Positions 1-10,614 of a stretch of 64,000 nucleotides of DNA are shown piece by piece (position 1 is the stretch's first letter; each line of letters begins with the position of its first letter). Location: positions 64,001 through 128,000 of the forward strand of contig CAUYUJ010016886.1 in assembly GCA_963575745.1 (NCBI GenBank). Reading direction: 5' to 3'. This stretch comes from Prorocentrum cordatum (lineage: Eukaryota > Sar > Dinophyceae > Prorocentrales > Prorocentraceae). The position numbers and the translations under genes are program-made. The notes beneath the pieces were generated by a model. That model was not told the DNA's origin. It saw only the letters and a program-made list of their open reading frames with translations, and searched no databases.

Positions 1-123
1 TACTGCAATTGGACTTGGCCTGAAGGGCTGAAGGGCCCACAAAGTTAAACATTCGAAATGCAGTTAACCAAATCCTGATCTGTGTTAGCATCGTCCTTAG
101 AACTGAGTCTGCAACGAGCAATA

Positions 124-726
124 TTATTTAAGAAGGCCCAAACCATCCTCCACCACCTTCATCTTCTTCCCCGGGAGCTGTTGCACCTCCTTGGTCCGAC
201 GATCCACCCTGAGAGAGCTGCTGAAGAATGGATTCTTCTGAAGGTCCGTCGCTGCTGCCGGGAAAGCCAAGCGACCTCCATACACCATTGGGCGCAAGTC
301 GCGTGGGTCGCACTGGCTGCTGAACACCATCGAGAACGGAAAGTCCACGTTGTGCCCCCCAGACGCGAGAGACTGCAGCGCCTTGATTTCTTCTAAGTAG
401 AGCTTGCCTCGCGCATAGGTGAAGACGGGCAGGATTACTGCTGTGCAGTTGGACGCATTCTCATGGAGGCTCCAGTTCACAACAGTAGCCTGCTTATCCT
501 GGATGTCCTGGCTCAGGGCACACGGGGCAGCCCAGTTGAGCAACGACAGCACTGGCACATCACCTGGGTTCACGCCCACCTTCTTCATAATCACCTCCCG
601 CTTGAAGGCGATCACGTCTGCCACCACATCCTCCACCTTTTTTGACCACACAACCAGCTTCACACACGAGCCCAAGAAGGTCTGCGCAGCCTGTGCGCAC
701 TTGTTCTTCACCTCCAACCTGAACTC
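124..726 (-). CDS. Terminal exon of the unknown multi-exon gene
   Basis: 200 codons plus TAA at 126-124. The acceptor is TTTTCACAG at 735-727 and the exon starts GAGTTCAGG, phase 0. The peptide begins EFRLEVKNKCAQ, contains the well-formed stretch VVNWSLHENASNC, and ends in a basic then mixed tail (KKMKVVEDGLGLLK). No domain recognised. Codons are G/C-ending, unlike the repeats around it. Confidence 0.6.
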   Translation of the reverse strand, partial: EFRLEVKNKCAQAAQTFLGSCVKLVVWSKKVEDVVADVIAFKREVIMKKVGVNPGDVPVLSLLNWAAPCALSQDIQDKQATVVNWSLHENASNCTAVILPVFTYARGKLYLEEIKALQSLASGGHNVDFPFSMVFSSQCDPRDLRPMVYGGRLAFPAAATDLQKNPFFSSSLRVDRRTKEVQQLPGKKMKVVEDGLGLLK

Positions 727-3700
727 CTGTGAAAAGCGAGCTACAGGGAGAGTAGCGGCCCGTGACATGCGAATGGGACTGCCCCAGCAAAATGAAAGAA
801 GAGAGGAGGTCCAAAGGAACAAACTAGTCCAGGGAAGTCTGTGCAGCTTGCGCACACGTTTTCGCCACCTCAAACTTGAAACCCTCAAGCTTGGCATGAA
901 CAATCCTGGGTGCGAGGGGGCAGGGGTGGGGCGGGGGGGGTAGTCTTGATTTCTGGTGTTTCACGATGTTGTGTGTTAGAGTTACATGTTCATTTGATCT
1001 GATAAATGAAAGATTTCCTCCTCCCTTCTCTCCTGATTCTTGGCGTGGGTGGCTGCGGGAGTGGATGGGTGGGTTCTGAAGTCATTGGAATGAGTTGAAA
1101 ACGTCAATCCTGATCTTCTTGGTGGCATCCTTTGGCTTGATGTTAGTGGGGTTATACTGTATCTAGGTATTGTCTCCTTCATGTGTGCAGAATGGAAACG
1201 CTGTTTTGTAACGAAGCTTCTCACAGTGGGTGCGTGTGTATATGTGTACTCCTTCCTATTATTCCTTCTTCATTCTTTCTTGTAGAGTCCTATTAGCATG
1301 TTACAGGGCAGGGGTTTCACGGAGGCGAGGGGTCCGTACATTTTGTGGCACCAACACAATCCAGGGTGCTTTACAAACCAGCAATCGTGAAGACAAGTAG
1401 GCCAAAACAACCCAGTCTCCTGCTCCCGATGGTACCGGGCGCACACTACACCAGAACATTTTTTCATCCAATTCTCGTAGCAAGTCGTGTCATACTCCAA
1501 CTGCTTGATCAAGAGGTGGAATTGATCGGAGTCCAGTGCCTGCTGGGCGTCTGTGGCCAGGCTGACTGGGGTGGAGAAGACATGTTCATCAACCAACTTC
1601 TTGAGCGTCGGCATGTGCATGGCAACGTCGAAAGTATCGCTCTTGTCCATGAGGGCCGCCTGGAGCTCGAAGTCCACGTGCTCCGAGCCCATGCGCCACT
1701 GCTCGATGAAGGCGTCCTTGATCTTCTGCTCCGGGATTGGCACTTGGAGCTGTAGCTCGGCTGCCATGGCAAGACACGCAGACGCGCGTTCTGCCAAGGC
1801 TTCTGCGTTCGCAGGGGTCAACTTCCACCTGAGGTTGGGGTTGCTCATCTCATACGAATTCTGCGCACGCTCCACCATGAGCAAGAAGGATTCTTCGCTT
1901 GTCTTGACACGGGCAGTCCACTTTTTTGACTTGCTTGCAAACTGGTGGTTCGGGTAGATTTTTTTTGAAGCGAGGACGTCTTCAGTCCACACACAGGAGC
2001 CCCAGCCCATCGATCCCACATGTTCGAGGATGCTCTCGAGGCCAGCACGGGGCGCCACTTCAAACAGAAGCTTGAGGGCGACAGCACGCTTGCCCACCAG
2101 CTGGTGCTGCTTGGTGGTCATGGCATTCCACCTGCCAGGGTCAAAAAAAACAATTGCCAAGTTCAGCTAACAACGTCCAAATAAACACAGACCAAGAGAT
2201 CCAATGCTCTGAAGGGCCACTTGGACGCCACTACGGTGGCCCCAAATTGGGCCGGCAACCGTCTTCGACACAAACACTAGCCCATCCCAAATTGACATAC
2301 ACAATTATACAAGTACGGGGTTGGTGGCCCTTCGGGTTCCCTCTCGCTACCCAAAAGGCCATATGGGACTCTACTTTGATTAAGGAATCACACACGCACG
2401 CACATGTCTCACACATGACACACCCGCATGGCACACACAAAGCACAAAACAATTAGCCTGGCAAAGGACCCAGTCATCTGCAAGTGTGAGTACCGCAGGC
2501 AAGTGGGTGGGACGACGGAGGTGGGGACTCCCTATGGGGCCACGAAGCGTGAGGGGTGCGCTGAAATGTGTGGCGCAGACGCATGTGAACTGCACCACTG
2601 GGGCCTTCGGTGGAGCTCCCTATGGGGCCACGAAGCGCTGTACTGTGTGTGTGGGTGTGTGGGTGTGGGTGTGTGTGTGTGTGTGTGGTGGTGGTGGTGG
2701 TGGTGGTGGTGGTGGAGGTGGTGGTGGTGGTGGTGGTGGTGGTGGTGGTGGTGGTTGGTGGTGGTGATGGTGGTGGTGGTGGTTTCGGTGGTGGTGTGGA
2801 GGGAGGGGTGGGGTGGGGGGTTGGGGGGACGCATGCGAACTGCGCCGCTGGAATCTTTGGTGGAGCTCCCTACGGGGCCACGAAACGTTGAATTGTGTGG
2901 GGGAGACGCATGCGGACTGCACCATGGGCGGCCTAGATGAAGCTCCCTATGGGGACACATGCGAACTGCGCCACTGGGGCCTTCGGTGAAGCTCCCTGTG
3001 GGGCCACGAAACGCTGTGCTGGGTTGGGGGAGACGCATGCAAACTGCGCCACCGGGGCCTTCGGTGGAGCTCCCTTTGGGCCAGGAAGTCTTGCACTGGA
3101 AGGGGGAGACGCATTCGAACCCCAGGCGCAGTTCGCATGTGTCTCCCCCTATCCAGCACAGCGTTTCGTTGCCCCGTAGGGAGCTCCACCGAAGGTCCCA
3201 GTGGGGCAATTCGCATGCGTCGCCCCCAACCCAGTACAGCGCCTCGTGGCCCCATCGGGAGTTCCACTGAAGGCCCCAGTGGCGCAGTTCGCATGCGTCT
3301 CCCGTACCTGGTACAGCGCTTCGTGGCCCCAGAAGGGAGCGCAGTTCGCATGTGCCTCCCCACCCACACACGCACATAATCACACCAGCCCTTTAGGGCG
3401 TAGGTGGTCTAGAGCGTTTCCTCTGTCACCCCCCTTCTTTCCCCACCCCTCCCCACCGACCTGGACGAGGGGTTCCGCAGGTCATTGTACATCCAAGATG
3501 GCCCAAGACGGCTCCAAGAGCGTAAAAACGAAAAAGCACAAAACATTGATTTTCCATAGGTTTTGGAAGGATTTTGGCCCCTTGGGGAGGCCCAAGATGC
3601 GATTCGAGGCACTCTAGAGGGGCAGGGCTAATATACGACCCCCCCTTCTTTGATAGATCTCCTCCAAGGTGGCCCCAAGAGCGTCCCGAAGGCTCCCAAA

Positions 3701-6700
3701 AGCGCCCCAAGAGGGCCCCAAGAGGCCCCAAGAGGCCCCCAAGATGCCTTCAAGAAGCTCCCAAGAGACCCCCAAGAGGCCCCAAGAGGCTCCCAAGATG
3801 GCCCAAGCCGGCTCTAAGAGCGAAAAAGCGAAAAAGCACAAAACATGGATTTTCCTTAGGTTTTGGAAGGATTTTGGCCTCAATAAATTCCCAAGAGGCG
3901 ATTCGAGGCACCCTAGAGGGGCAGCGTTAATATACGACCCCCCCTTCTTTGATAGATCTCCTCCAAGATGGCCCCAAGAGCGCCCCGAAGGCTCCCCAGA
4001 GCGCCCCAAGAGCGCCCCAAGAGGACCCCAAGAGGCCCCAAGAGACCGCCAAGAGGCCTCCAAGAGGCTCCCAAGAGGCCCCCAAGAGGCCCTAAGAGGC
4101 TCCCAAGATGGCCCAAGACGGCTCCAAGGGCGAAAAAGCGAAAAAGCACAAAACATTGATTTTCATCAGGTTTTGGAAGGATTTTGGCCTCAAGAAGGGC
4201 CTCAGAGGCGATTCGAGGCACTCTAGAGGGGCAGCGCTAATATACGACCCCCCCTTCTTTGATAGATCTCCTCCAACATGGCCCCAAGAGCGCCCCGAAG
4301 GCTCCCAAGAGCGCCCCAAGAGCGCCCCAAGAGGGCCCCAAGCCCCAAGAGGCCCCCAAGAGGCCTCCAAGATGCCCCAAGAGACCCCCAAGAGGCCACA
4401 AGAGGCTACCCGATATACGCAAGAGGCCCCCAGGACGGCCAAGAGGCCCCAAAGACGGCCCAAGGGGCCCCCAAGCTCGCCATTGACCTCCTCCTCCTCC
4501 TCTTTATCTTCCTCCCTCCTCCCCCTCCCCCTCCCCCTCCTCCTCCTCATCCTCATCCTCCTCCTTGTCCTTTTCCTCTTCTCGTCCTCCTCGTCCTCGC
4601 AGTCCTCCATCTCCTCCTCATCTTCCTCCTTCTCCTCCTCCTGCTCCTGCTCCTCGTCCTGCTCCTCCTCTTCTCCTACTCCAACGACGACGGCTCCTCC
4701 TACATCCTTCCCCTCTTGGGGCATATGGCGGCTCACCCCGCCTGTTGTTCTTCTGCATGCTCTCCCGCTTCCCTGATAACCTCCACTCCCCTGGGACTCA
4801 TTTCTGGACGGGCTGGTGGGGATACGCGAAGCGTCTAGAATTCATACATGATTAAAGCATACTCAAACCATAAGCAACACAAGGTTGATCCATCGTGAGG
4901 GAAGAAGTTGTACATATGTCAGACGTAAGTAAGACATGCTTCACACATAATTAAAACACACGTAATACATACACATCACATAGATACGATATATGTAGTA
5001 CATAATCAATACACACTCCAGGCATTCTCAATCCATAATGAAGACATCCCTAGGACACAGATACTACATAACTCCTACACACTTTGGGCATACCGAATAC
5101 ATAGTTAATACGCACGTAAGACATGATGCATACATACTTCAGACACAATCAAGACATACTCCAGACACACCTAAGACATACTTAAGGCATGGTTCACACA
5201 TAACTCATGTATAATTTAGATAGGTGTAGGTAGTAGGTCAACATACACAAGGCACAACATGCAAACGATTTGTCATGTGTTGGGTCACATAGCTTATACA
5301 AAATAGCATTGCATGCCATACAGAGGTGATGTGAGCTGGTACCTCATGAGTGCAGCGCGTAGCTTACACCACGTTGCGCACACCGGATACGTTGGACCAC
5401 ATACATTGTATCATGTGGCATGCTCTACATATTGCGCTTCACAAGTTTAGACTTCCACGCTGAGCTCCAGCCTCCTTGCATGTCCTACATCCAACTTTCA
5501 TTCTCGTCCTACATCAAAGCTTGGGGCATATGGCGGCTCACCCCGCCTGTTGTTCTTCTGCATGCTCTCCCGCTTCCCTGATAACCTCCACTCCCCTGGG
5601 ACTCATTTCTGGACGGGCTGGTGGGGATACGCGAAGCGTCTAGAATTCATACATGATTAAAGCATACTCAAACCATAAGCAACACATGGTTGATCCATCG
5701 TGAGGGAAGAAGTTGTACATATGTCAGACGTAAGTAAGACATGCTTCACACATAATTAAAACACACGTAATACATACACATCACATAGATACGATATATT
5801 TAGTACATAATCAATACACACTCCAGGCATTCTCAATCCATAATGAAGACATCCCTAGGACACAGATACTACATAACTCCTACACACTTTGGGCATACCG
5901 AATACATAGTTAATACGCACGTAAGACATGATGCATACATACTTCAGACACAATCAAGACATACTCCAGACACACCTAAGACATACTTAAGGCATGGTTC
6001 ACACATAACTCATGTATAATTTAGATAGGTGTAGGTAGTAGGTCAACATACACAAGGCACAACATGCAAACGATTTGTCATGTGTTGGGTCACATAGCTT
6101 ATACAAAATAGCATTGCATGCCATACAGAGGTGATGTGAGCTGGTACCTCATGAGTGCAGCGCGTAGCTTACACCACGTTGCGCACACCGGATACGTTGG
6201 ACCACATACATTGTATCATGTGGCATGCATCCTACATATTGCGCCACAAGTTTAGACTTCACGCTGAGCCACTTGACTTGCATGTTCATTCTCTTTCATT
6301 TAAGTATCATCAAAGCCTGAACTTTTGGATAACTATACACAGTGCGTGTCCCCCCATCCATGCTGTGGGGGGTGGCGTTTTCGTAGACCCCAGCCCCTCC
6401 AGCCTGCTAGAATTCTCGGCAGGACAAGAAATAAGTAAATACAAATTAGATGTCATTCTACATTCTGAAGCAATCCGAAGATTTCAGTGAGGCATGCTGG
6501 GGCCCTGGGTCCAGTCTCAGGGCGACCGTACAAATTCAAAACACCTTCCACAGCTTCTCGTCAAGATAGCAACGCTGGGTCTGGACATGTCGAATTGTCC
6601 CAGGGGGCGCCCTCTGAACCTCGCCCTCTGAATTTCAGTGACCCCTGGGCTTCGCATGTCACCAAAATAAATGCCCCATTAACACGATTTCACAGCTCCT

Positions 6701-9437
6701 ACGTCTTGGCACCCCTATGGCACCTGCGCGCAAAGGACTGCAGGTCCCCGAAGCCCTGCTTGGAGAGGTTGTGAAGCATCACCACAGTCACCACTAGGTT
6801 GTTAGCTCGGCGAATGCTCCCCCTCGCACTGAGTTTCATATTGGCCAACGCCTCGTCTGCCTTCGTACTGTAGGTGACCTTCAGGGCGTAAATCCTGCAC
6901 ACGGACTGCCAGAGGAGCGGGTGCACCTCCTTCAAGTCAATATTCTTGGAGTAGCAGTAGTGCAGGAGGGCCAAGAGCGCGAGGCTGCGAGCCTGCCCCT
7001 TGATGTACCCCAGAGAATGCGGAGCATGGGCAGTCGGGGCCGGCAGTGGAGGCTCAGGGCGAACTTGGAGCTCTTCAGGCTGTGAAACCAGGAGGGGTTC
7101 TCCAGAAGTCACGAAGCCATCTTTCAGGTAGTTCTCCCACAGCTGCCGGGTGACATCCTTGCCCGGCGCAGGCTTCATGCTGCAAGCCTGGATTGGGGGC
7201 AAATGGATTTGCGCGTTAACTCTCAAAGGGGGGTAGTAGGTTTGGCCAACAGCGTAGGGCCCATGATCATGGCCAAAAACAGCACCTAAGACTCACATCT
7301 CTGTCGTTCAAAACCCTTGAGACACATCAGGACGCTTCATTTTTTTGCCCCACGGCCGATTTCCCTAGTTCCTAGGAGGGCACAACCCCCATAGAGCCAC
7401 CCAACAGCCCTTCCAAGCTCCGACATAGCCAAACTTAGGCCCTCAGAACGGCCACATGTGTGGCCAAACGGTCGCCGAAAACACAGACCCGCAGAGGTCC
7501 CCCTGTGGGTGCGCAGATTTGGCGGTCCTGGAGCGCCAGAGATGGCCAAATCGAGTCCCAAAAAGGCCCCAAGGCGTCCCCTCCAGATGGGGGGTTACTT
7601 ACCTCGCAAAACGTGTTTTTGAAAACACAGAGTGCCTGGTGGAAGCCGAGCGAGGACACGTGGATGCAGAAGGCCACCTCCCCGCCCAAGTCAGACTCAG
7701 ACACACCAGGCAAGGTCGCATCATGGTTGTACAAGGTGTCATCGGACTCCGGGAACATGTCGCGAAGCCAATGGGTGAATGCCGCCTGGTCTTCCTTCGC
7801 AGGCATGGACTTCATCAGGTAGGCCTGCGGGTTGCCATACTGCTTGAAGATGTCTTGGAGGTCTGCCGACGTCTTGTCAATGAAATTGCACAGCACCTCC
7901 AGGCCCTGTGGGACCATTGGTTCTGCCCATCCTGCGACTGTGGAGGCGTGGTCATCCAGATCTTGATCTGCTTGATCTGGCATACCATCTGGTAGTTGAA
8001 GGGACATGGCTCGCACTCTTGCAAACCTTGGACAAATCACACGGACTCGATACCTCAATAATGGCTCACCGAAATCCCAAGGACAATGGATACATGCACT
8101 GGAAATGGATGGCTTACACCACGAGCATGCCATGAATTGCGCAAGCACTTATCACATGAACTCATGTAACTGGGGCTCTACGGATTGCGCTCAACAGCTC
8201 AACTGGGGGACCCGGGATTTCCAAAGGACCCAACAAGTGACATGAAGTCCAATCTTAGGATCTTTGCCAGCACAGCTGGCAGCAATGCACAGGCTCAACG
8301 ACAGAAAGAGCAAGCACTGTTTGAAGGAATCAGCGACAGACCCTAAGTCACCCCAACTAGTTAACCCAAGAGGGCATTGCTATCTACAACTTTCTGGGGG
8401 TCTAGATGTCCAGATTTTCTGTGACCACCAGATCTTCGAAATTGGTGTAGGAAGTAAAGGGGAGGGGCAAACTGCAAGTTACTTCTGGCTGACACCAAGA
8501 GAAGCACATCTCAGGACACGCAGCTAAGTTTGGCACCGCGGGTCTACTGATAATGAGCAGAGCTGACAGAAGGCTGATTCTGTGACCCCGAACTTTGTGA
8601 ACGGTTCAGCCACTCCTCTGCCTCCCTGGCCCTCCTAGCCCTACGTCTGGACTCGCGCTCATTATGCCTGTCCTTCAGTTTACGCAGCTGCATGCCTGCA
8701 TCATCTCCAGGGGTCGGGATGAATTTGCAAGGCTTCGATGCTGTATTGACGCTGGGGGGTGGAGGAAAACCCGGAGGCTGTGGGCCAACGCTTGCAGTTG
8801 GAGGAACATTCGAAGGCGGTGGGCCGCAGCTCTTCTTTGGAGGCGCCCCAGGCCCAGGACCTACAAATCCTGGTGGAGGGAAAGGCGGGGGCCTAGGTAC
8901 CTTCAGCGCTGCATATTTCTGACTCTTCGCATTTTTCTCCATGATAGCATTCAGCCGCATCGCAGATGCAAGTGTGTCCTCGACCTCCATGGCTGCAATT
9001 TCAGCTATTATCCTCGTCTCCTCGAAGTGATTCCACAAACGGGGATCCCTGGACTTCACAGCAGGCTGCGACTCCAGTGTCTCGAACTCCCTTGTCAAGT
9101 AGATCTTCATGGGCCTGGCTTTGGCGAGCGGGATGAGGACAGTCTCTGCCTCGGTAACTTCGGGATCAGCCTTGCAGCCAGCCTTGGACTGATCGCCCTG
9201 GGCATCTGCACCAGTCTGACCATAAGCATGCCACTCGCCGTTGATCTCTGCAGTGTTCTTGGAAACAGACCAGGCAGCACCCAGGCCACTCGAAGAAGCA
9301 GCCATCTTTCCATTGCCATAGTCAACCATGTTTGCTCCCCAACATGATTCTGAACCTGACCACTGCCAGCTGCTATCCCAGCCAAACCAATTGTCTGCAT
9401 ATCCAGACCGCCACCATGCGGTGTCAGAGGACCACAT
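124..9437 (-). CDS. Multi-exon gene of unknown function (five proposed exons)
   Basis: Proposed exons in transcription order: 9437-about 8594, 7988-7603, 7187-6724, 2131-1375 and 726-124. Three junctions agree in both splice site and phase. 7603/7187 uses GAG|GTAAGT and a pyrimidine-rich CCAG acceptor, phase 0. 6724/2131 uses CAG|GTG and GGCAG|GTGG, phase 2 on both sides. 1375/726 uses TTT|GTAAAG and TTTTCACAG|GAG, phase 0. The joined product would be about 800 residues. The first exon is Trp- and Pro-rich and the rest looks globular. I recognise no family, catalytic motif or membrane segment. The 4.6-kb intron 6723-2132 is packed with dispersed repeats. Weakest point: whether the first exon belongs to the same gene, since its donor is not settled. 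Confidence 0.6.
1375..2131 (-). CDS. Fourth exon of the unknown multi-exon gene
   Basis: 757 nt (1 + 252 codons). The acceptor GGCAG at 2136-2132 follows a T-run; the donor TTT|GTAAAG is at 1375/1374. The peptide runs from WNAMTTKQHQLVGKR to CLHDCWF and is mainly helical in character, with many Ala, Glu and Lys, plus a Cys/Trp-containing end. No known domain recognised. The reading frame stays open past the donor to 1270 but loses protein-like composition there. Confidence 0.6.
2570..3365. repeat. Minisatellite of about 77 bp arranged as a large inverted repeat
   Basis: The core GACGCATGCGAACTGCGCC, followed by a GGTGGAGCTCCCTATGGGG-type segment, occurs about six times in direct orientation (near 2578, 2830, 2907, 2955, 3033 and 3108). 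It then occurs four times inverted (near 3126, 3207, 3285 and 3342). The orientation flips at about 3115. A related fragment is at 49535-49660. Confidence 0.85.
2660..2810. repeat. (GTG/TGG)n microsatellite
   Basis: GT repeats pass into a long GGT run with few interruptions, inside the minisatellite at 2570-3365. Confidence 0.95.
3391..4830 (+). repeat. Composite dispersed repeat, copy 1, with internal tandem array
   Basis: Order: a pyrimidine-rich lead; three tandem copies of a unit of about 310-340 bp (from about 3497, 3797 and 4107), each with AAGCACAAAACATTGATTTT or a close variant and CGATTCGAGGCACTCTAGAG; a field of CCAAGAGGCC-type decamers; a TCC microsatellite at 4484-4690; then a tail of about 110 bp beginning GGCATATGGCGGCTCAC. 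The same order recurs at 20030-20880, with one copy of the central unit instead of three. No reading frame is conserved between the units. Confidence 0.8.
4715..6324 (+). repeat. 805-bp tandem duplication
   Basis: 4715-5519 and 5520-6324 are near-identical apart from their last 100 bp. Both start with the composite-repeat tail (GGCATATGGCGG). The body is AT-rich, made of degenerate short units such as AAGACATAC and ACTCCAGACAC. No coding potential seen. Confidence 0.9.
6724..7187 (-). CDS. Third exon of the unknown multi-exon gene
   Basis: 464 nt (154 codons + 2). The acceptor CCCCCAATCCAG precedes GCT at 7187; the donor CGCAG|GTG is at 6724/6723. The peptide starts ACSMKPAPGKDVTRQL, has a Pro-rich stretch, then a helical part (SLALLALLHYCYSKNID) and a basic end. 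No recognised domain. Confidence 0.6.
7603..7988 (-). CDS. Second exon of the unknown multi-exon gene
   Basis: 386 nt (2 + 128 codons). The acceptor is probably CTTCAACTACCAG before 7988; the donor GAG|GTAAGT at 7603/7602 is near-perfect. The peptide GMPDQADQDLDDHAS...KNTFCE is acidic and globular-looking. If the upstream exon is not joined, an ATG at 8009 could start the protein here instead. Confidence 0.55.
8594..9437 (-). CDS. Probable first exon: Trp-rich start and Pro-rich linker
   Basis: Begins MWSSDTAWWRSGYADNW at 9437 with no in-frame upstream extension. The N-terminus is rich in Trp, Ser and Gly. A helical part (about residues 110-165), a poly-Pro linker (PRPPPFPPPGFVGPGPG) and an Arg-rich helix (RRRARRAREAEEW) follow. 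The frame closes at a TAG at 8544. Two GT donors (8603/8602 and 8594/8593) would give phase 1, as needed by the exon at 7988. Alternatively it is a complete separate 297-residue protein. Confidence 0.45.
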
Positions 9438-9539
9438 TATGACATCTTGTCAGGGACACAAGACTTTGAGCCAGAGTGGCGACACAGAAACACAAAGTTC
9501 AAACGCGTGGGGCTTGCATGGGATCCAGCACAAGTCGAT

Positions 9540-10050
9540 GTCCTGAAAATCATAGCCGACATCCGCCGGTTTCCCAGGAATCCCGCGCAAGTCCTGTATG
9601 ATCCAAGGATCCAGCACAAGTCAATGGTCTGGGGAGGGGGGGTGGACTTCCGCCGAGGGTGGCGCCCTACTGTAGAGATCCGCGGGATTCCCAGGAAGCC
9701 CGCGCATCTTGGCATGAGGAAAACAAGATCTGAGATCTGCCGCGAGGCCTGATTTGGGGATCGAGCAAATAATTTGCCCAGGTTGCTTGGATGGGCGGAG
9801 ATGTGCCGGTTTCCCAGGAAACCAGCACAGCTAGCAATCTTGCCGACTTATGTGTTGGAGTGGTGCAACGTTTGAGGGGAAAGGTGGCCCAAAAGAGGTA
9901 GCATCATACATTTAATTTGGAAGGGTTGCTAGGCAAGTCGCTGTCTGTGCCGGTTTCACAGGAAACCAGCACAGTGTAGCAACCCTACCTAATAAATTTT
10001 TGCATGGTGATGAAAATCCAGCACAGCTAGCAACCCTACCGAATTAATTT
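9540..10050. repeat. Short interspersed repeats with GGTTTCC/GGAAACC hairpins
   Basis: Two imperfect palindromes at 9802-9829 and 9946-9973 share the plan TGTGC-C-GGTTTCC, two-base loop, GGAAACC-A-GCACA. Half-copies (CGGTTTCCCAGGAA, ATCCAGCACA) occur near 9569, 9610, 9688 and 10017. The hairpins are followed by a shared GTAGCAACCCTACC-like tail. No gene seen. Confidence 0.75.
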
Positions 10051-10068
10051 TCGGTGTGGTGGTCTGAG

Positions 10069-10168
10069 NNNNNNNNNNNNNNNNNNNNNNNNNNNNNNNN
10101 NNNNNNNNNNNNNNNNNNNNNNNNNNNNNNNNNNNNNNNNNNNNNNNNNNNNNNNNNNNNNNNNNNNN
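10069..10168. other. Assembly gap (100 N)
   Basis: Exactly 100 N, the usual placeholder for a gap of unknown size, next to a CA-rich array. Confidence 0.98.
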
Positions 10169-10490
10169 CACACACCAACACACACACACCAACACACACA
10201 CCACCACACACACCAACACACACACCAACACACACACCAACACACACACACCAACACACACACCAACACACATCAACACCAACACACACCAACACACACA
10301 CACCAACACACACCAACACACACCAACACACACCAACACACACCAACACACACACACCAACACACACACACACCAACACACACACACACACCAACACACA
10401 CACACCAACACACACACACCAACACACACACACACACCAACACACACACACACACCAACACACACACACACAAATACACACAAACAAAAT
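10169..10490. repeat. CACACACCAA minisatellite
   Basis: CA dinucleotides interrupted at 8-16-bp intervals by CCAA. It borders the gap, so the true array is probably longer. Confidence 0.95.
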
Positions 10491-10614
10491 TATCCCGGCA
10501 AAGCAACCTAACAGCGATGTGTAGGAGCATATATGGAAGCATTCCCCTTAAGATTCAGATAAGAATCCTGTTGTAGAATTCTGCTGTTCTCGCAGTCGTG
10601 GTCGCATTCGCGAT

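Larger units (their letters stand above)
2132..6723 (-). other. 4.6-kb intron filled with dispersed repeats
   Basis: Bounded by GT at 6723-6722 and AG at 2133-2132. It contains the inverted minisatellite at 2570-3360, a GTG array, the composite repeat at 3391-4830 and an 805-bp tandem duplication. Bases 6330-6720 hold no recognisable feature. Open frames inside it are by-products of the repeats. Confidence 0.55.

Noticed and set aside
10169-10490. Telomeric repeat
   Set aside because: The CA/CCAA pattern is irregular and does not match TTTAGGG-type telomere repeats known from dinoflagellates.
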